DNA from: Prunus persica
Taxonomy: Eukaryota > Streptophyta > Magnoliopsida > Rosales > Rosaceae
Reading direction: 5' to 3'
NCBI RefSeq assembly: GCF_000346465.2
Contig: NC_034013.1
Location: 16,737,624 to 16,801,623, forward strand
Length of the DNA: 64,000 nt
This document shows, in pieces, positions 1-12,997 of the stretch. How positions within the stretch are numbered: the first letter of the stretch is position 1; each line of letters opens with the position of its first letter. The notes below the pieces were generated by a model. That model did no database searches. It was not told the DNA's origin and saw only the letters and a program-made list of their open reading frames with translations. The translations under genes and the position numbers were made by a program.

Positions 1-2297
1 TGTTAGCTTTCTGATCAGAGCCCTTAACGTCAACTTTTACCCTCAAATCTCCTTTAAAGAAACACCCAAACTCTTCAGTGAAGTTGAAAGAATGAAGGAA
101 AATAAAAGCTGAAGAATTTTAAGTGAATCTTAGTGCTAAGAAGGATACATACCCTTATAGGGGGTGGTGGCAGTGGTGGTAGTAGTAGAGGTCTCCTTTT
201 TGAGAACAAACTCTTCTTCATCGTCAAGTTCGTCTTCCTGGGTACTACCCTTGGCGGCAGACTTCATCATATCCATGAAGCTTATGTTCTTCTGACCAGA
301 TGACCTGATGAAATTTCAATTGCATATCAAAAACTGTATCTATAATATTGAAATCAGTAACGTGAGGAAATTAAAACATAAAGAGTTCGAGATGGTTAGT
401 TACTAACTGAGCACTGAAGCAGTTGCGATGGTTGTTGGAAGATGACTGCGCAGGCCGCTCTGAAGACGTCCATTGCCCTGTAATCCCAGTAGCCGATAAC
501 TATCAGTTTCATTTCAAATTTTCACCATTTGTTCTTTCTTATCATTTCATTCAAAAGTAGAGGCTTATTCAAATAACCGTATTATACATGGAATATATGT
601 GTTTGATGGTGAAGCATGAGCGATCAGAGTGAAAATATACACTACATCTATATATACCACATGGCACATGCAAAAATACAAATATTTTATTTTTTGTGGT
701 CAACTGCAAAAATACAAATGAGGTTTAATTATTACCTCTCACAATACCCACTGGTCTTTCTCCCAAATTCTCCTTCCCTGTCTTTCCCTTATTCTTTAAT
801 GCAGATTCTTCCCACAAAGTGAATCCACTTCCAGTGTAAGAACTGCAGTTTGAGTGTTCCTCAACATTTCTGTCGGTGCTACTTGCTTGAGGTTGAGTGA
901 CTGTAAATACCGGCGATCCCTCTGGTTTTGGAACCCTTTGATTAAAATAAGAAATATGGCTTATAGTGTAAGTCCCAATCCCACCAGGGAGAATGTGCTC
1001 CACAGAAGAAGTTGGCTGCGCTGCTGCTGCTGCTGCATGAGATACTGGCTTTTCAGCAGTTGATATCTCAACCGATGTTTCTTCCTTAGCTATGCATTTC
1101 TTTCCCATTCGTTCCAGTGGTTGTAGAAAATCATGAGTTTCAAGGTAGCCTCCTGATCACATAATTAAACCAAACTTAGGTCTCTGAACCAGATAAACAC
1201 AGCATATATCTAGCTCTACTATGATATCTTTAGGTCAAATTTTCACCAATTAGCTAGGCTAATATTTTTGTAGTTTCAAATTTGCAACATTTCCTTCTCC
1301 AACAGCTTCTACTGCATAAGCATTCAATATTTGACAAATTATGAAGCCATGAGAGAAAAAATTAATAATCATGTGGCATGGCAATGGATCAACAAACCAA
1401 TAAATAAAATGTCATAATAATTATAAAAAGCTTATCTTTAAATTTTTATTTTATAGAAAATGAAAAAAATCCTTCAAATCTAATTTTTTTTCAGCATCAT
1501 TTCTCAGATCCAAGATTTGGAAAACAACATGTTTAAAAACTTAACCACAAATTTTAACGAATATGACAAACAAAAAAAAAACAGAAAAGATTTAGCCATC
1601 ACTTCACATCCCACGCTTCATCTGAATAGGCGTGATATGTGATATGTCAAATCATGTCTAACTTCCATGGGTGGGGTAAGTGGGTCCCATCAAGGCCCCA
1701 CCCACATCTCCATCTCGTGCCAATCTAATGGTGCTGATTGGTAAAGGCTAACCCTCCCCTTTTTCGCATTGGCAGCCAATTCAAGGCTGGCCTACAATTC
1801 ATGGCCCAGACGGATAACCAGATCCATTATTCAAATGTGGTCACGTGCATGCATAATAGCGACCCTTATTTGTTTAATTCAACAAACAAAATATATATAT
1901 ATATATTTTCCTCTCACATATATACATTAACGAAAAATAAAAAAAGGAAAGAGAAAAGCAAATTGTTTTTGGGATTTTAAACAAAAATATTCTGAAATCG
2001 AAGGAAAAATACAAGGATACCTTGAGAAGGTGGCCTTGGATCTTGTTGGGCAGTTGGATGACTGTAGAGTGACAGAAAGTCATGCGTTGGTTTCCTTCCT
2101 GTAGAAAAACTTTGAAATCAAGGTTAAGAAATAAAAGGCAATTCTATTGGTTCCCATTTCCTAAAATTCGTTTCCAAAAAATGAATCCGAAATAAATAAA
2201 ACCAAAAAAAAAAAAAAGAAAAAAAAAAAAAAAGGGAATCCGTTTCCGAAAAATGAATACCTTCCGTTCCAAACGGACGAGGTTGAGGAAGCTCCAT
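1..2297 (-). CDS. BIM1: BIM1-like bHLH transcription factor (3' part outside window)
   Basis: Six exons are read here: 2261-2297, 2021-2098, 736-1152, 408-477, 153-304 and 51 to beyond base 1. Their joints keep one frame. The product starts MELPQPRPFGTEG and continues RKPTHDFLSLYSHP, LETHDFLQPLER, HILPGGIGTYTISHISYFNQ, SSGQKNISFMDMMKSAAKG and DLRVKVDVKGSDQKAN. These blocks follow the N-terminal half of Arabidopsis BIM1 in the same order. The basic helix-loop-helix should begin just after the cut, so it is not visible. BIM1 is known to bind E-boxes together with BES1 in brassinosteroid responses; that function is inferred from homology. Exon 4 was ended at the GTTAGT donor (revcomp of 402-407) because it keeps frame into exon 5; a GTAACT donor three bases on does not. 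The N-terminal 'HDFLSL' and 'HDFLQPLE' motifs are also family hallmarks. Confidence 0.93.
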
Positions 2298-3089
2298 CCG
2301 TACAGGCGGGTTAAATAATTATTTGCGCGGAAAATTCTCTTCGTAATTTTAACAGAATTTCAGGGGAAATTCAGTAAGCGCTGGCAGAGCCTTCACTTTT
2401 ATTTTATTTGAATTTTCAAACTGTTGAGGTTGGAGCTAAGATTCTTTCTGGTGCTGCACAGATCCGCCGAGAGCCTAACGCCTCCGCCAGAAGATCGGAG
2501 GCACATTCGCTTTTGCTTTTGCTTTCGCTTTCAGAAGCGGCCAAGATAAAAATCCAAGCTTTGATTCCAATTCTCCGAATGCTTTTCGATACCAGTTCCT
2601 TTGGCCGCAATTTTTTCGCCACGAAACTGTCAGTTGTTCCTCATAACTGATACAAGTTCATCAAACGGGACGTAAATTCACAGAATCAACGAATCTACCA
2701 TTGAATTATAACCGGAAAGGATTTTTTTTTTTTTTTTAAAGCTTACCATAAATTAAAATTTAACATATTTGTCAAGCAGATTCAAAACTAATTAATTACA
2801 CACAATTGGAAGTAACAAAAAAAAATCTCAGCAAGCGAATAAGATCCCAAGGGAGGAAGTTAAAAAATTTCAAACCTGCAACAATTCACGAGAAGATTGA
2901 GCTCCCAAGTCCTGTATATACACTGCAGAAAGTGCTTCGAATTCAGAGCTTGAAAATACCATAACGTAATTCGGGTAATTAAAGATCGAAAAAAAAAAAC
3001 AACAGGTTCGAAATTTCGAGCAAAAATTTGACCTTTTTGAAAAATTCTGATCGGCGTCTTCTTTTTCAATTCCTCGTCCTGATAGCCGG

Positions 3090-3124
<35 letters not shown>

Positions 3125-3125
3125 G
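2298..3125 (-). promoter_or_regulatory. Probable non-coding leader and core promoter of BIM1
   Basis: No coding exon of BIM1 lies upstream of its ATG at 2297. Splice-like signals on the minus strand (acceptor near 2876, donors near 3032 and 2746) suggest a leader split by one or two introns. A CT/GA dinucleotide run at about 3092-3122 sits near the expected transcription start, which is common in plant 5' leaders. Exact exon limits need transcript data. Confidence 0.4.
3092..3122. repeat. (CT)n microsatellite
   Basis: About 15 uninterrupted CT units, read as GA on the BIM1 strand. It probably lies in or just before the BIM1 leader. Confidence 0.9.
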
Positions 3126-3149
3126 TGAGTTTGTGAGTTGTGTGAGTTC

Positions 3150-6100
3150 TTTGGCTCAGGATCTTTTATACAGTTTTCATTTGCCTGCTTGCTTTGCTTT
3201 CTGTATTGTTTTTATTTATTTATTTAAATATTTGCTTTGGTTGTTTTCCGTTAGACAAACCCGCCGTTGGGTTAACGACGTTGCGGCGGGGTTAACGGCG
3301 TTAAGGTTTGTAGCGGAGGGTAAGTGTAGCGTGGTCGCTTACTCTTAACTGGGTAAGGCTGCTTTTCAGGGTTCACGGAACTCAATTATTTACTTTTGCT
3401 TGAATTCAATTTTTTAATGTTTTCGGCAATCCCCGATTTTTATTTATTCTTTTTTTGATTTGGCAATCCCGAGTAATACTCTTCTTTACTTGGTCTGTGT
3501 TTCTGTCCGTTTGTCCACATACGAAGATAATCACTTCATTTTTATTTTATTTTTCTTCCCAAAAAATAATATAAGGACAGGCTTGAATAATGTTTTAACA
3601 GATGACTTGTTTTTTTCTTATTTCCAATAGAAGTAGTAACAAGTGTTTATTTATGGGTATAATCTAGTGCTAATACTAATTTCATCTACCACCTTTTTCT
3701 TTATATTGTCGAAGATGATATTTATGTAGAGCTTTTTCCTTTGGAAGGAAGATTCTCTAAGGATTTCAACATTTATGTTAGCGTGCGTAAATTTTAAGGA
3801 CTCGTTTGGTGCTCTTTCTGATACTTTACTTGAACAGTTTACTATCTTTGAAACAGATAATTATCTTAATTTGTTATTATTGAGATAGATAGTTAATTAT
3901 CTTTTAATTAATGAGTTTTCAGTGTATAAACAGTATGTGACTGTGGAAGGAAGCAGTCCTTTTGGGGCCCCACTTTTGGGTACGCTTAAGCAATGCACGT
4001 GCAACCCTCTCTGCTTTTTGGGAGTTAGAGCTCAGCTCAGAAAGTACACAGATAATAAGAGAAAGGGAAGCGAAGTTTACACTGTTTCACTGCACAATAA
4101 GAGGGAAATAAAAAAGTCACGTGATCGGGTAAACTAAGCGTTGACGTAAGAACAGTAGAATGAATGTTGACCCCGTTATCCGTGACTTAACAACAACTAA
4201 ATACGCTTAGTGATGATTAGGGGCACAGATCCCCATCAACCAATGTTAATAAATATTATTATTACTGCACTTGACTTTAGCTCACGAGCTGAGAAAAGCT
4301 CTCTCTCCTCTCTCTCCTCGGGCTGCGACTGACTTGTCACCTTGTGAAAGGATGTTGGTGGTAACGGAGCAAATGTCACGTGCCGCCCCACTCCTTCAGT
4401 TCACTCATTCATTTGGGTTTCGTTTTTTCTGTCTGTGCCGCTGAACGCGGAACTTCTGTCTATGTGGGGCGTGGCTTTGCATTTCCCCATGTATCCTTTC
4501 ATTACGCAAGGGCTGAGTATAAGTGTGGAAAAGAGATGACATTATTGCTATCCAGTTTATTATAAATTTTCATATAAAAAACTTATCACCTATAACATGT
4601 CAATGATTGATCGAAAATAGGAAAATATTGTTATTTTCGTTTAACACGAATATTTTTCGTGAAATAAGTGATTTCAAACCGTGAAATATTTAAAAACTCT
4701 TAAATTCAACCGATTAGGCAGTACCTGTACTAAAAGGCTAATTTGAAAAAAGAAAATAAAAAATCAGTTATAAATTGATTTGAATCATCCATACGTAAAT
4801 GAATCGTAACAAGAATAGTTTAACTAAGATCAATTCGTTATTTTTCTCCTTGTTTTCAAAACAATAACAATTATTGGTCCACACTGTTTATAGAGAATCT
4901 TAATGTTAATTAATAAAGAATTATAATTCTTTATATGATTTGTATTAATCTCCGACAATCATGCATGGCAATTGAGCATTCACATTGCGATCCAACAGCT
5001 TGGCGTGACAATCCACTTCCCTTCCTTTCCATTTCTCACAATACAAGTAGTATTAAAATTGGGAGAACATGGCTCTCAATTCACAAGTCGTACAAACATT
5101 TAAATTAAAATGAATTAAGTCGTACAGTGTAGGTTGTTTTGTGTTTCTCTTTCAGCATCAGCCACCCTAACCCTAGTTTCAAGTTTCAACATATGGCACC
5201 GCTACTTCTGTTCCTCTAAAATATTTACAATAAATAATTTTGTTGGATACCTCGAACCCGTCTTTAATTAATTCAATTTAACATTTTTTTTAAACTTGTA
5301 GTTTGTCAAAATATATTGAATTTTGATGCATTTTTAGGGAGCATGTTGTTGAATAATAAGGCAAATGTGCCGTGTCAAGCTAGAATTAGATAAATTTATA
5401 ATACGAATTGTCATGTGACGCCCACCCAATAAGATGCTTGCAAATACTTGTTTTCTCTGGATTAATTCCTATTTAAGTCACATGATCATAACTAATTAAA
5501 TTATTAAGTGTACCACGTCTCCTGTTTCCTAAGAAGCTGCGGCTCACACCATCATGTCTTAATAATTAGTAATTGGTAAAAGGTGTAGTAATTTCTAAGA
5601 TTGCTATAAGTAATTGGTAGATTTGTTTGCAGGAAATTGTACTTTGCACACGTGATCGTCCTATATGAATAGAGAGTACAAAATTTGGAATGGAAAAAAA
5701 TGAACCCCACATGCAACTACTACTAGTCCTGAGTCGTAAATGCATCTAATGCTGTCTACCTTACATCACGTGCAGGATAAAGATTAATTAGCTAGTAAAC
5801 TGGATTAGAGCATTTAGGTTTGGCAAGAAGATAAAATAATTGAGCATAAAATTGATTAAGTTGGTAATTAAACAGTTTGAGAAGCCAGGGCAAACTTTTA
5901 AGGTAAAAAGGTGGAGAGCCCTTTAGCTAGGACTGGGAGGGTAGTGAGTAGTGAGTGGCTCAATCGCTCAAGAAGATGTGACCCCTGAAAAGTGATATGT
6001 GCGTTAGCTAATTGAGCTAGGTCATTTTCATGCTTTGTCGTCACAAACGGCAATGCCCATGGGCCACCTGAGTTGACCCCCCACCTCACGTGCATAAAAA

Positions 6101-9100
6101 GAAACATGGCAAAACCCACAGCCCTCACTCACTCAATTTATTAAGTTATTAACATCAACAACAACAACACGGCCCCCTTTCTTGTTTCTGCCTCTGGAAA
6201 CAATATAAATAATGTTTAGATAAAATAGCAGTAATAATATAAAATTACTTGCTTATTTAAAAACTACCTATCCTATAACTTGAAAGAATATGAATAACTT
6301 GTTGTCACCACTTCTTTCTAACCCTACCTACATTAAACAACTTGATAATAAAGTGATTATAAACAGCTTATAGTAAAAGTGATTAAAGATTCCAATACAA
6401 ACAGGACAGCACACTGGGTTCATGTACCTTGTACAGCTCCACTCATTCTTTTTTTTTAATGAATTTTTTAATATGGGGGAAGAGCCAAAACAGTAGTTCA
6501 TGCATGCATTTCTCCAGAAACCAAAATTTAAATCTATCCGAATAGCAACAAATTTCTAATAATAATTTATCTAATTAAAGCTTAGTTTATTTACAGAGAA
6601 CAAATAAGAAAGGGAAAGAAAGAAACAATTTTGGAAAAGTTTTTATTTTATTTTTAAAAAAGGATGGGAATTGGAGGGTGGGGACTTTTGTTTTTAGCAA
6701 CGGGGTGTTTCGGCGTAACATGGACATTCCCTTCTTAAGGAATCCGTTTAGGGATTAGTTAACAAATCATTTTTGCGTGTTTCTGCATTTGCAGCTTATA
6801 GGATAATGGATTTTCCATTCTCTCATCTCATCTCTCGGACATATGTGATTAATAAATCATAATTCAACCATTAATTTAATTAAATCTTCGGAGGCAACTA
6901 ATTAGTTTTTCTCCACGACTTTTACGGGCACGGACGCGTGTCAGTTTTCCCGGGGAATCCGCACCGCATCACGTGATTGAAAATGTCTGCCTACCACATC
7001 GTCAGCCTCCCAAATCACGTGGCCAACTCACCCTTGCGTTGTTGGTGGGTCCCCCACGCCACTACAACTATTACGCGATCCCGTTCTCCCCCTATTTTAT
7101 TTTCCCTTTATTCCCGAAAATAAATAATTAAATCAATTTGAGAAGACGGTTTTGGGTTCGTCGAAAGTGGTTTCGTAACCCTCCTACTATTCGGCGACGC
7201 CGTCAGCACACAGTACGTTAAATTACATCTCATATCTTGATAAATCCCATAAAATAAAATAAATCCTTACTTTAGCTCCGCTTACGATAAAAACATACGT
7301 GAATTAAGTTAGTTTGCTAATAAAGCGTATCCGTCTACTTGCATTCAAGTTCAAGTCTGTGGATAAGCATGAATGGTAGGGCTGGGGGATATTTGAGCAC
7401 GAGACGGAGATATTTGAGCACGAGACGGAGGAAAAGTGGTTTTTGGTTGGTGGTGGCGAATACCAGTGTACTAGCCTAAAGCCATGTGATAGGCATACGT
7501 ATGTTTTTATAATGACGTGACTGGACCCTCCCCACTCAGACAGAGAGAACGAAAGGCTACGCAGCCCGCACGTGAGCAGGCAGCTCCTCACTTGCGCCCA
7601 TCCCCTGCCGTTCATCCATCTCATCTCTGCCGCCTCCTCGCGTGCGGTGGGGACCCCCCCAACTATCACCACTTCGCCACGCCCTCGCCTCTCTCCCTTT
7701 AACGCTGTCAAATGCTGCTGCTAGCGACCTTTTTGACGACGTTTGAGTTGATGAAATGCCTCAACCACCCTTTGGAGTGTTGCGAAAGGGGCGAGATGAC
7801 GTAGGGGTAGTTTAGGAAAGAAAGTGATGGGCATGGGCACGGCCGCATCACGCATGGCTTGGGATTTTATAGGTTGGCTAAGCTACCTAGGAGTAGGTCA
7901 TAGGGGCATAGCCTTGCTGGGCTAAATAGTGTTGGTACGTGAAGCACGTGCTAAGCGGTGCGGGGTCTCTTCTTCTCTCCTCCTCACTCTCTTTCTCGTG
8001 ACGGTGTCACGTGGGGTTGGGAGTGGGACCCGCGAATTACCCATCCGAAAAAGAGAAAGGCAAAACTTGAGTGTGGGGGCATGTGCTTGCCTTTCCCAAG
8101 TGACCTGTCGTTTATGGGTCATTGAAATGTGAAATTGAGATGTGGGGCCGTTCCAGCGTTACGTGGCGCACTCACGTGCAGTCTCGCGTACGCTTTTGCC
8201 TGGTCTTTATACGCCAGACGTGGCCCTAGGGGAGGTTGGACATGTGTCTCCATCGATCGTGGCAGCCCTAGATTCTAAACATAATAACTTTGCCCATTCC
8301 CATGATTTAAGCTTCCAATTCAAAGGGTTTTTCAGATGTAGATTTTAGGGTTGCACTTGTTGTTTTTAGCACATTTATATGGTTATGGCTTATGGGTTTA
8401 GGACCACCTGCTCCATTTTGATATCCCATGCTAGCTATAACATAAAGTTTGAATGCCCCACTTTTGAGGTTAGATGAGCAGTATTTGGATTTGGATTGAG
8501 CATTTTTAGTTTTAGATTATAATGCATACTTTTGGGCCATCGCGACGGAAGGCTCTTGTCGCGATAATATGTAGTAGTGGATGATAAAGCCCACATTGAT
8601 AAAAAGGGGAAGAAAAAAAAAAAGCCCACACCAAATTAGGATAAGAGTTTGGCCCCTTCAGATTATTTTCTCATCCCCGAACAAACCAATTTTAAAAATA
8701 AAAAAAAAAGGAGCTTTCATAACGAGGGGGCTACATTGAGAGAGCATGTTGAGCGGTTTAATCTAACCGTCCAATAATAACTATGCAATTGATCGGATGG
8801 CTGTTAAGAACCCCTCCTTACAATCTCCCTTCAAGATCTTTAACAATATTCCGCAAAATGGGTTAATGAATTTAATGACGGTTCTAATTTTTTTTTTAAA
8901 GAAAAGGATTTCAAGGACGGCCCACTTTTTGTTACAGCCCACATTTTGAGCCCATACCCGGGTAGCATGGCGGTCATTTTTTCTGAAAGCTTGGTTACTT
9001 TTTGTTTTTTTAGGAAATATGCGGTCTTGAGTCTTGCCTCCTGCTGATGCTGCAGGCCGGTAAACAAGCGGCAAATGTAATGTCATTATTTATTTATTTA

Positions 9101-9240
9101 TTTATGTCAGCAGACAGGACAGTGTCACTTAATTGTCCCCACCAAAACTTTTTCCACGTCTTGAACGCGCGATTCTCCGTACAGTACAGATTCAGTACTA
9201 CTAAATCAATGGTCGTGATCACACATCCGCCCATGATCCT
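3150..9240. other. Gene-free interval with a G-box cluster
   Basis: Only short, unconvincing reading frames occur here (for example 5898-6128 and 7304-7711), without family motifs or matching splice signals. Twelve CACGTG palindromes lie at 3996, 4118, 4377, 5649, 5767, 6087, 6970, 7016, 7569, 7945, 8008 and 8173. The part from 6.9 to 8.3 kb is also visibly richer in G+C than its surroundings. It separates the divergent BIM1 and PI 4-kinase genes and may serve as a distal promoter for either. A non-coding RNA cannot be excluded. Confidence 0.55.
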
Positions 9241-9299
9241 ACGGTCGTCCTTTACGAACTTGAGAGTCAAAGGCGGTCAAGATGATATCAGGTGTTTGT

Positions 9300-10436
9300 T
9301 GTAAAATCACAAAACAGGAGAAGGCTTCTTCTTCGTACAACAAACACATTACGTTCATTATAAGGATCCACGCAGAGAAAAAGCCAAGGAGAGAATAGGG
9401 AAAGAGTGAGAGAGGTTTTGGGGCTTTTGGGGAAGACAGTTCTCTCTGTGGAACTGGAAGACCCCTGATTGCTTCATCATATGTAGCCATTGGATCTTCT
9501 CCACGCCTGATCATCATCAACTCTTCTCTCTCTCTCTCTCTCTCGCTGATCTTGGCCTCCAAGATTAAGTTCTGACGAGGCGACTCAGACGCCGGTGAGT
9601 TTTCAATCTTGAACTCGTACGAACATGAACCTTTTCTTTCTTTAACGCAATATTCGTATGTTGGCTGATATCTTTAGTTTCTGATTTTCAACTTCATTTT
9701 GGTTTCTTGCAAGTTTTCATTTCAGAGGAAGTTTCTCTTACCTATTTTGCCCCGTTTGGTTAACGAGAAACTGCAGCAAAGCAAGCCAAACAGAAATGGA
9801 ACTTTTTCTACTTTTTCTCGGCAACCAAACAGGGTAGTTAAGACAAAATCGATGTGACTTCTCTGGTTATTAAAAGTAGTCAATTTTGAGAGTGTTTAAC
9901 TTCTTTCCCTCCCTACTAGATGGTCCAAGTAAAATTAAAGGAATGATGAAGGATTGCGTAAGTTTTGTTTACTGATCATCATTTTGATTGCTTGGTCCTT
10001 ATTGTTGTTGTCTTAATTTTCTTAGGCAGACTGCTTTAATTAATTAATCAATTGAAAATATAGGGTTACGATTAATATTGTTTGAATACTAGTAGTTGTA
10101 TGATCTTGTGTTACTTCTTCTTATGTATGCTGTATGTAATGAGACATATTTACACCTATTCTTGGCAGGTTTTAATTATTCTGAATCATCAAGTAGGGCC
10201 AGGCCATCAGAAAGATTTCCTGATGTAGTCCCTGACTGACTGCATAGGTTGCCTGTGTTTATGTTGTAAATGGTTTTCTAGCGTAAAGTTAGCTTAGTTT
10301 ATGATCGATTGGCAGCCTTTCGTGTCTCTCATTCAATTGGGTCAGCCATTGGCCACGTGCTGCGAGAGTGGGAAGGATTTGCACCTTGGTATCACCTCTA
10401 TTGCCAGATTGGAAGTAACAATTCCTCCTTTATTTC
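9300..10436 (+). promoter_or_regulatory. 5' leader of the PI 4-kinase gene with leader intron
   Basis: A consensus donor (GTGAGT) begins at 9595 after the exon end GCCG, and a good acceptor (TTCTTGGCAG) ends at 10168. A leader intron of about 574 bp is therefore likely. A TC microsatellite at about 9522-9544 lies in the first leader exon. The transcription start was not located. Confidence 0.5.
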
Positions 10437-12206
10437 ATGACTACAAAGTTGGAGAGTCCTGTTAAGACCCAGATGGTTGTGACACTCATCAGTGGGCTGC
10501 TCAATCGGGATTCCCATGAGAGCACAAGAGGAAACCTTGCCCGGAGGAGACGTGTCTTTGTGCAGACTGAGACTGGCTGTGTCTTGGGAATGGAGTTGGA
10601 AAGGGGTGACAATGCTCACACAGTCAAAAGGAGGTTGCAGCTTGCCCTCAGTGTACCTACCGACCAGAGCTCTTTGACATTTGGGGATCGTATATTAAAC
10701 AATGATCTTAGTGCCATCCGCAATCATTCCCCACTGCTACTTGCAAGAAATGCCATGCATAGAAGCTCATCGACTCCTTGTCTCTCACCTACGGGAAAGA
10801 ATCTTCTCCAGAAGGATCAAAGTGATCCTATTGAGATTTTAGGGTGTCCAAATAACTTTGCCAGAATTGATGAACTGGTTAAGGACATTGTGGCGGCCAT
10901 CAAGAAGGGGGTTGATCCAATCCCTGTTCATGGTGGGCTAGGTGGTGCTTACTACTTCAGGAACATCAGTGGAGAGAGTGTTGCCATCGTGAAGCCAACA
11001 GATGAGGAGCCATTTGCACCAAACAACCCTAAAGGCTTTGTAGGCAAAGCTCTTGGGCAGCCTGGCCTGAAGAGTTCAGTGCGAGTTGGGGAAACAGGGT
11101 TTCGAGAAGTTGCTGCCTACCTTCTGGATTATGATCACTTTGCTAATGTGCCTCCAACTGTTCTTGTGAAGGTTGCACATCAAATCTTCAATGTTAATTG
11201 TGGTGTCAATGGGGACAAGATTCAGAAGAAGAAAAGGGTTAGCAAAATTGCATCACTGCAGCAGTTCATCCTTCATGACTATGATGCTGGTGACTGTGGA
11301 ACCTCAAGTTTTCCAGTAGCAGCTGTTCATAGAATAGGCATTTTAGATATTAGGATCTTTAACACTGACAGGCATGCAGGGAACCTGCTGGTTAAAAAGC
11401 TTGATGGGGAGTTTGGTCAGGTGGAGCTCATTCCAATTGATCATGGCCTTTGTTTGCCAGAGCACTTGGAAGATCCATATTTTGAGTGGATTCATTGGCC
11501 TCAGGCATCAATTCCTTTCTCTGAGGATGAGCTTGAGTATATAAGGAATCTCGATCCAATTTGTGATTCTGAGATGCTAAAGATGGAGCTGCCTATGATT
11601 CGGGAGGCATGCCTTAGAGTTCTGGTCCTGTGCACAATATTCCTCAAGGAAGCAACGGCTTTTGGACTGTGTCTTGCTGAGATTGGTGAGATGATGAGTA
11701 GGGAGTTCGGAGGCCGAGAAGAGAAGCCAAGCGAACTTGAGGCTGTATGCCTTGAGGCCAGGAGGATTATAGAAGATTTAAACATGTCAAACGTTGAGGC
11801 TGAAGAAGGAAACGAAGAGTTTCTTTTCGATATAGATTGTGAGAATGCAATGATTGTAGACCCTTCACAAGTGATCTCAAGAGACTTCTTTGACCAGGTT
11901 TCATATCCTACCCGAACAAGCATTGTGAAGGTTGCTGATATAAGGCCAGTCAGGCCAGAGGAAAATTGGTATAAAACTGCTTCAAAATTGCCCACGTCTC
12001 TGAAAAATATTGATGTGGGTGTCAGAAGAAGTGCAAATGATCAGTTACCTACCTCAATAAGCTTTGTGAAGGTTGCTGATATGAGTGAGGAGCAATGGAT
12101 TCTGTTTCTTGAAAAGGTCAGGGAGCTTCTGTACCCTGCCTTTGGCAACCGAAGGCGTGCAACCATTGGGCAGAGACAAAGGCTGGGATCATCTTGCAAG
12201 TTTTGA
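10437..12206 (+). CDS. PI4KG: Type II phosphatidylinositol 4-kinase gamma with one ubiquitin-like domain
   Basis: Single coding exon, 589 aa, start ATG at 10437. Residues about 39-104 form a ubiquitin-like domain (VFVQTETG at its start, TLTF-like TFGDR, LLLARN at its end). The PI3/PI4-kinase catalytic region follows: a glycine-rich segment HGGLGGAYYFRN (165-176), the nucleotide-binding SVAIVKPTDEEPFAPNNP (181-198), the catalytic loop FNTDRHAGNLLV (308-319) and IDHGLCLPE (334-342) in the DFG position. This order is that of plant PI4K gamma proteins, some of which autophosphorylate or phosphorylate protein partners rather than lipid; which applies here cannot be told. The C-terminal tail holds two near-identical blocks, TSIVKVADI (494) and TSISFVKVADM (539), looking like a small internal duplication. 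The member number within the family is not assigned. Confidence 0.93.
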   Translation: MTTKLESPVKTQMVVTLISGLLNRDSHESTRGNLARRRRVFVQTETGCVLGMELERGDNAHTVKRRLQLALSVPTDQSSLTFGDRILNNDLSAIRNHSPLLLARNAMHRSSSTPCLSPTGKNLLQKDQSDPIEILGCPNNFARIDELVKDIVAAIKKGVDPIPVHGGLGGAYYFRNISGESVAIVKPTDEEPFAPNNPKGFVGKALGQPGLKSSVRVGETGFREVAAYLLDYDHFANVPPTVLVKVAHQIFNVNCGVNGDKIQKKKRVSKIASLQQFILHDYDAGDCGTSSFPVAAVHRIGILDIRIFNTDRHAGNLLVKKLDGEFGQVELIPIDHGLCLPEHLEDPYFEWIHWPQASIPFSEDELEYIRNLDPICDSEMLKMELPMIREACLRVLVLCTIFLKEATAFGLCLAEIGEMMSREFGGREEKPSELEAVCLEARRIIEDLNMSNVEAEEGNEEFLFDIDCENAMIVDPSQVISRDFFDQVSYPTRTSIVKVADIRPVRPEENWYKTASKLPTSLKNIDVGVRRSANDQLPTSISFVKVADMSEEQWILFLEKVRELLYPAFGNRRRATIGQRQRLGSSCKF

Positions 12207-12718
12207 TATAATTTGACCGGCGGTCGATGTAGAAGCATGGAACAGACGACAAACTGCTCTTGTTTTTGTAGATATTTTTGGGGAGTCTGAGCTCGGTAGT
12301 AGTGAAGATCATTGTCATCGCTGTGGAAGCAGTCCTGTGGCCTATTCTAAACGTTTTGAGACTTATCAAGAAATCACATGTAGAAAATTAGGGTAAAAAA
12401 AAGTAGACAGAAATGAGGAAAAAGCAAAATCCATAGGGTGTTATATATATTGAATATGTGAACTAATTCTGCAATTGTCATTTCTTTTATTTGTTTCTTC
12501 TGCTGTGTGCTCCCATTAAATCTATCTAGCTGAGATTTACATGTTCGAAAGGGCAGATAAATCATCCATTTGAGTATTTTAAGGGGGCCAACCGCAACCA
12601 CCCTCCTCCCCCACCTTGATTTTAAATGAAGCATATAGCACCCAATGTTTAAATGTTTGCTTTGTAAAATAAATACAATAAAAGGAGTTCATACAAATAG
12701 AATCGACTTTTTATTTCA

Positions 12719-12775
12719 TAGAATGAATGAATGAATCAAGGTGGGGTTATGAATGAATGAATAAATGAATCAATG
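12719..12775. repeat. GAAT-type tetranucleotide repeat
   Basis: Two short runs of GAAT/AATG units separated by about 15 bp, in the spacer between the convergent ends of the PI 4-kinase and RING-PHD genes. Confidence 0.75.
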
Positions 12776-12997
12776 GAATTAGACACAATACACAATTGGA
12801 ACCCTAGGGATCTTATTCATGCTTATGACAACAAGTAATGAATAAATCAGTTACATACTGCTCAGTCAGTCACTCATTAACTCCACATTCCTGCTCCTAC
12901 GGGATAGATGAACCAAAACAAATTACATTTTTAGGAGGGAGGGTGCAAACTATTTCGGTGGCTGGAATGCAGCGGTCGGGACAGATTATGATAAACC

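Noticed and set aside
725..1108. Apparent stand-alone 127-aa protein on the minus strand
   Set aside because: It is exon 3 of BIM1 read through its donor site; flanking exons continue the protein.
7304..7711. 135-codon minus-strand frame in the G-box-rich interval
   Set aside because: Composition follows local GC content, there is no family motif, and the overlapping plus strand is open too. More likely chance.
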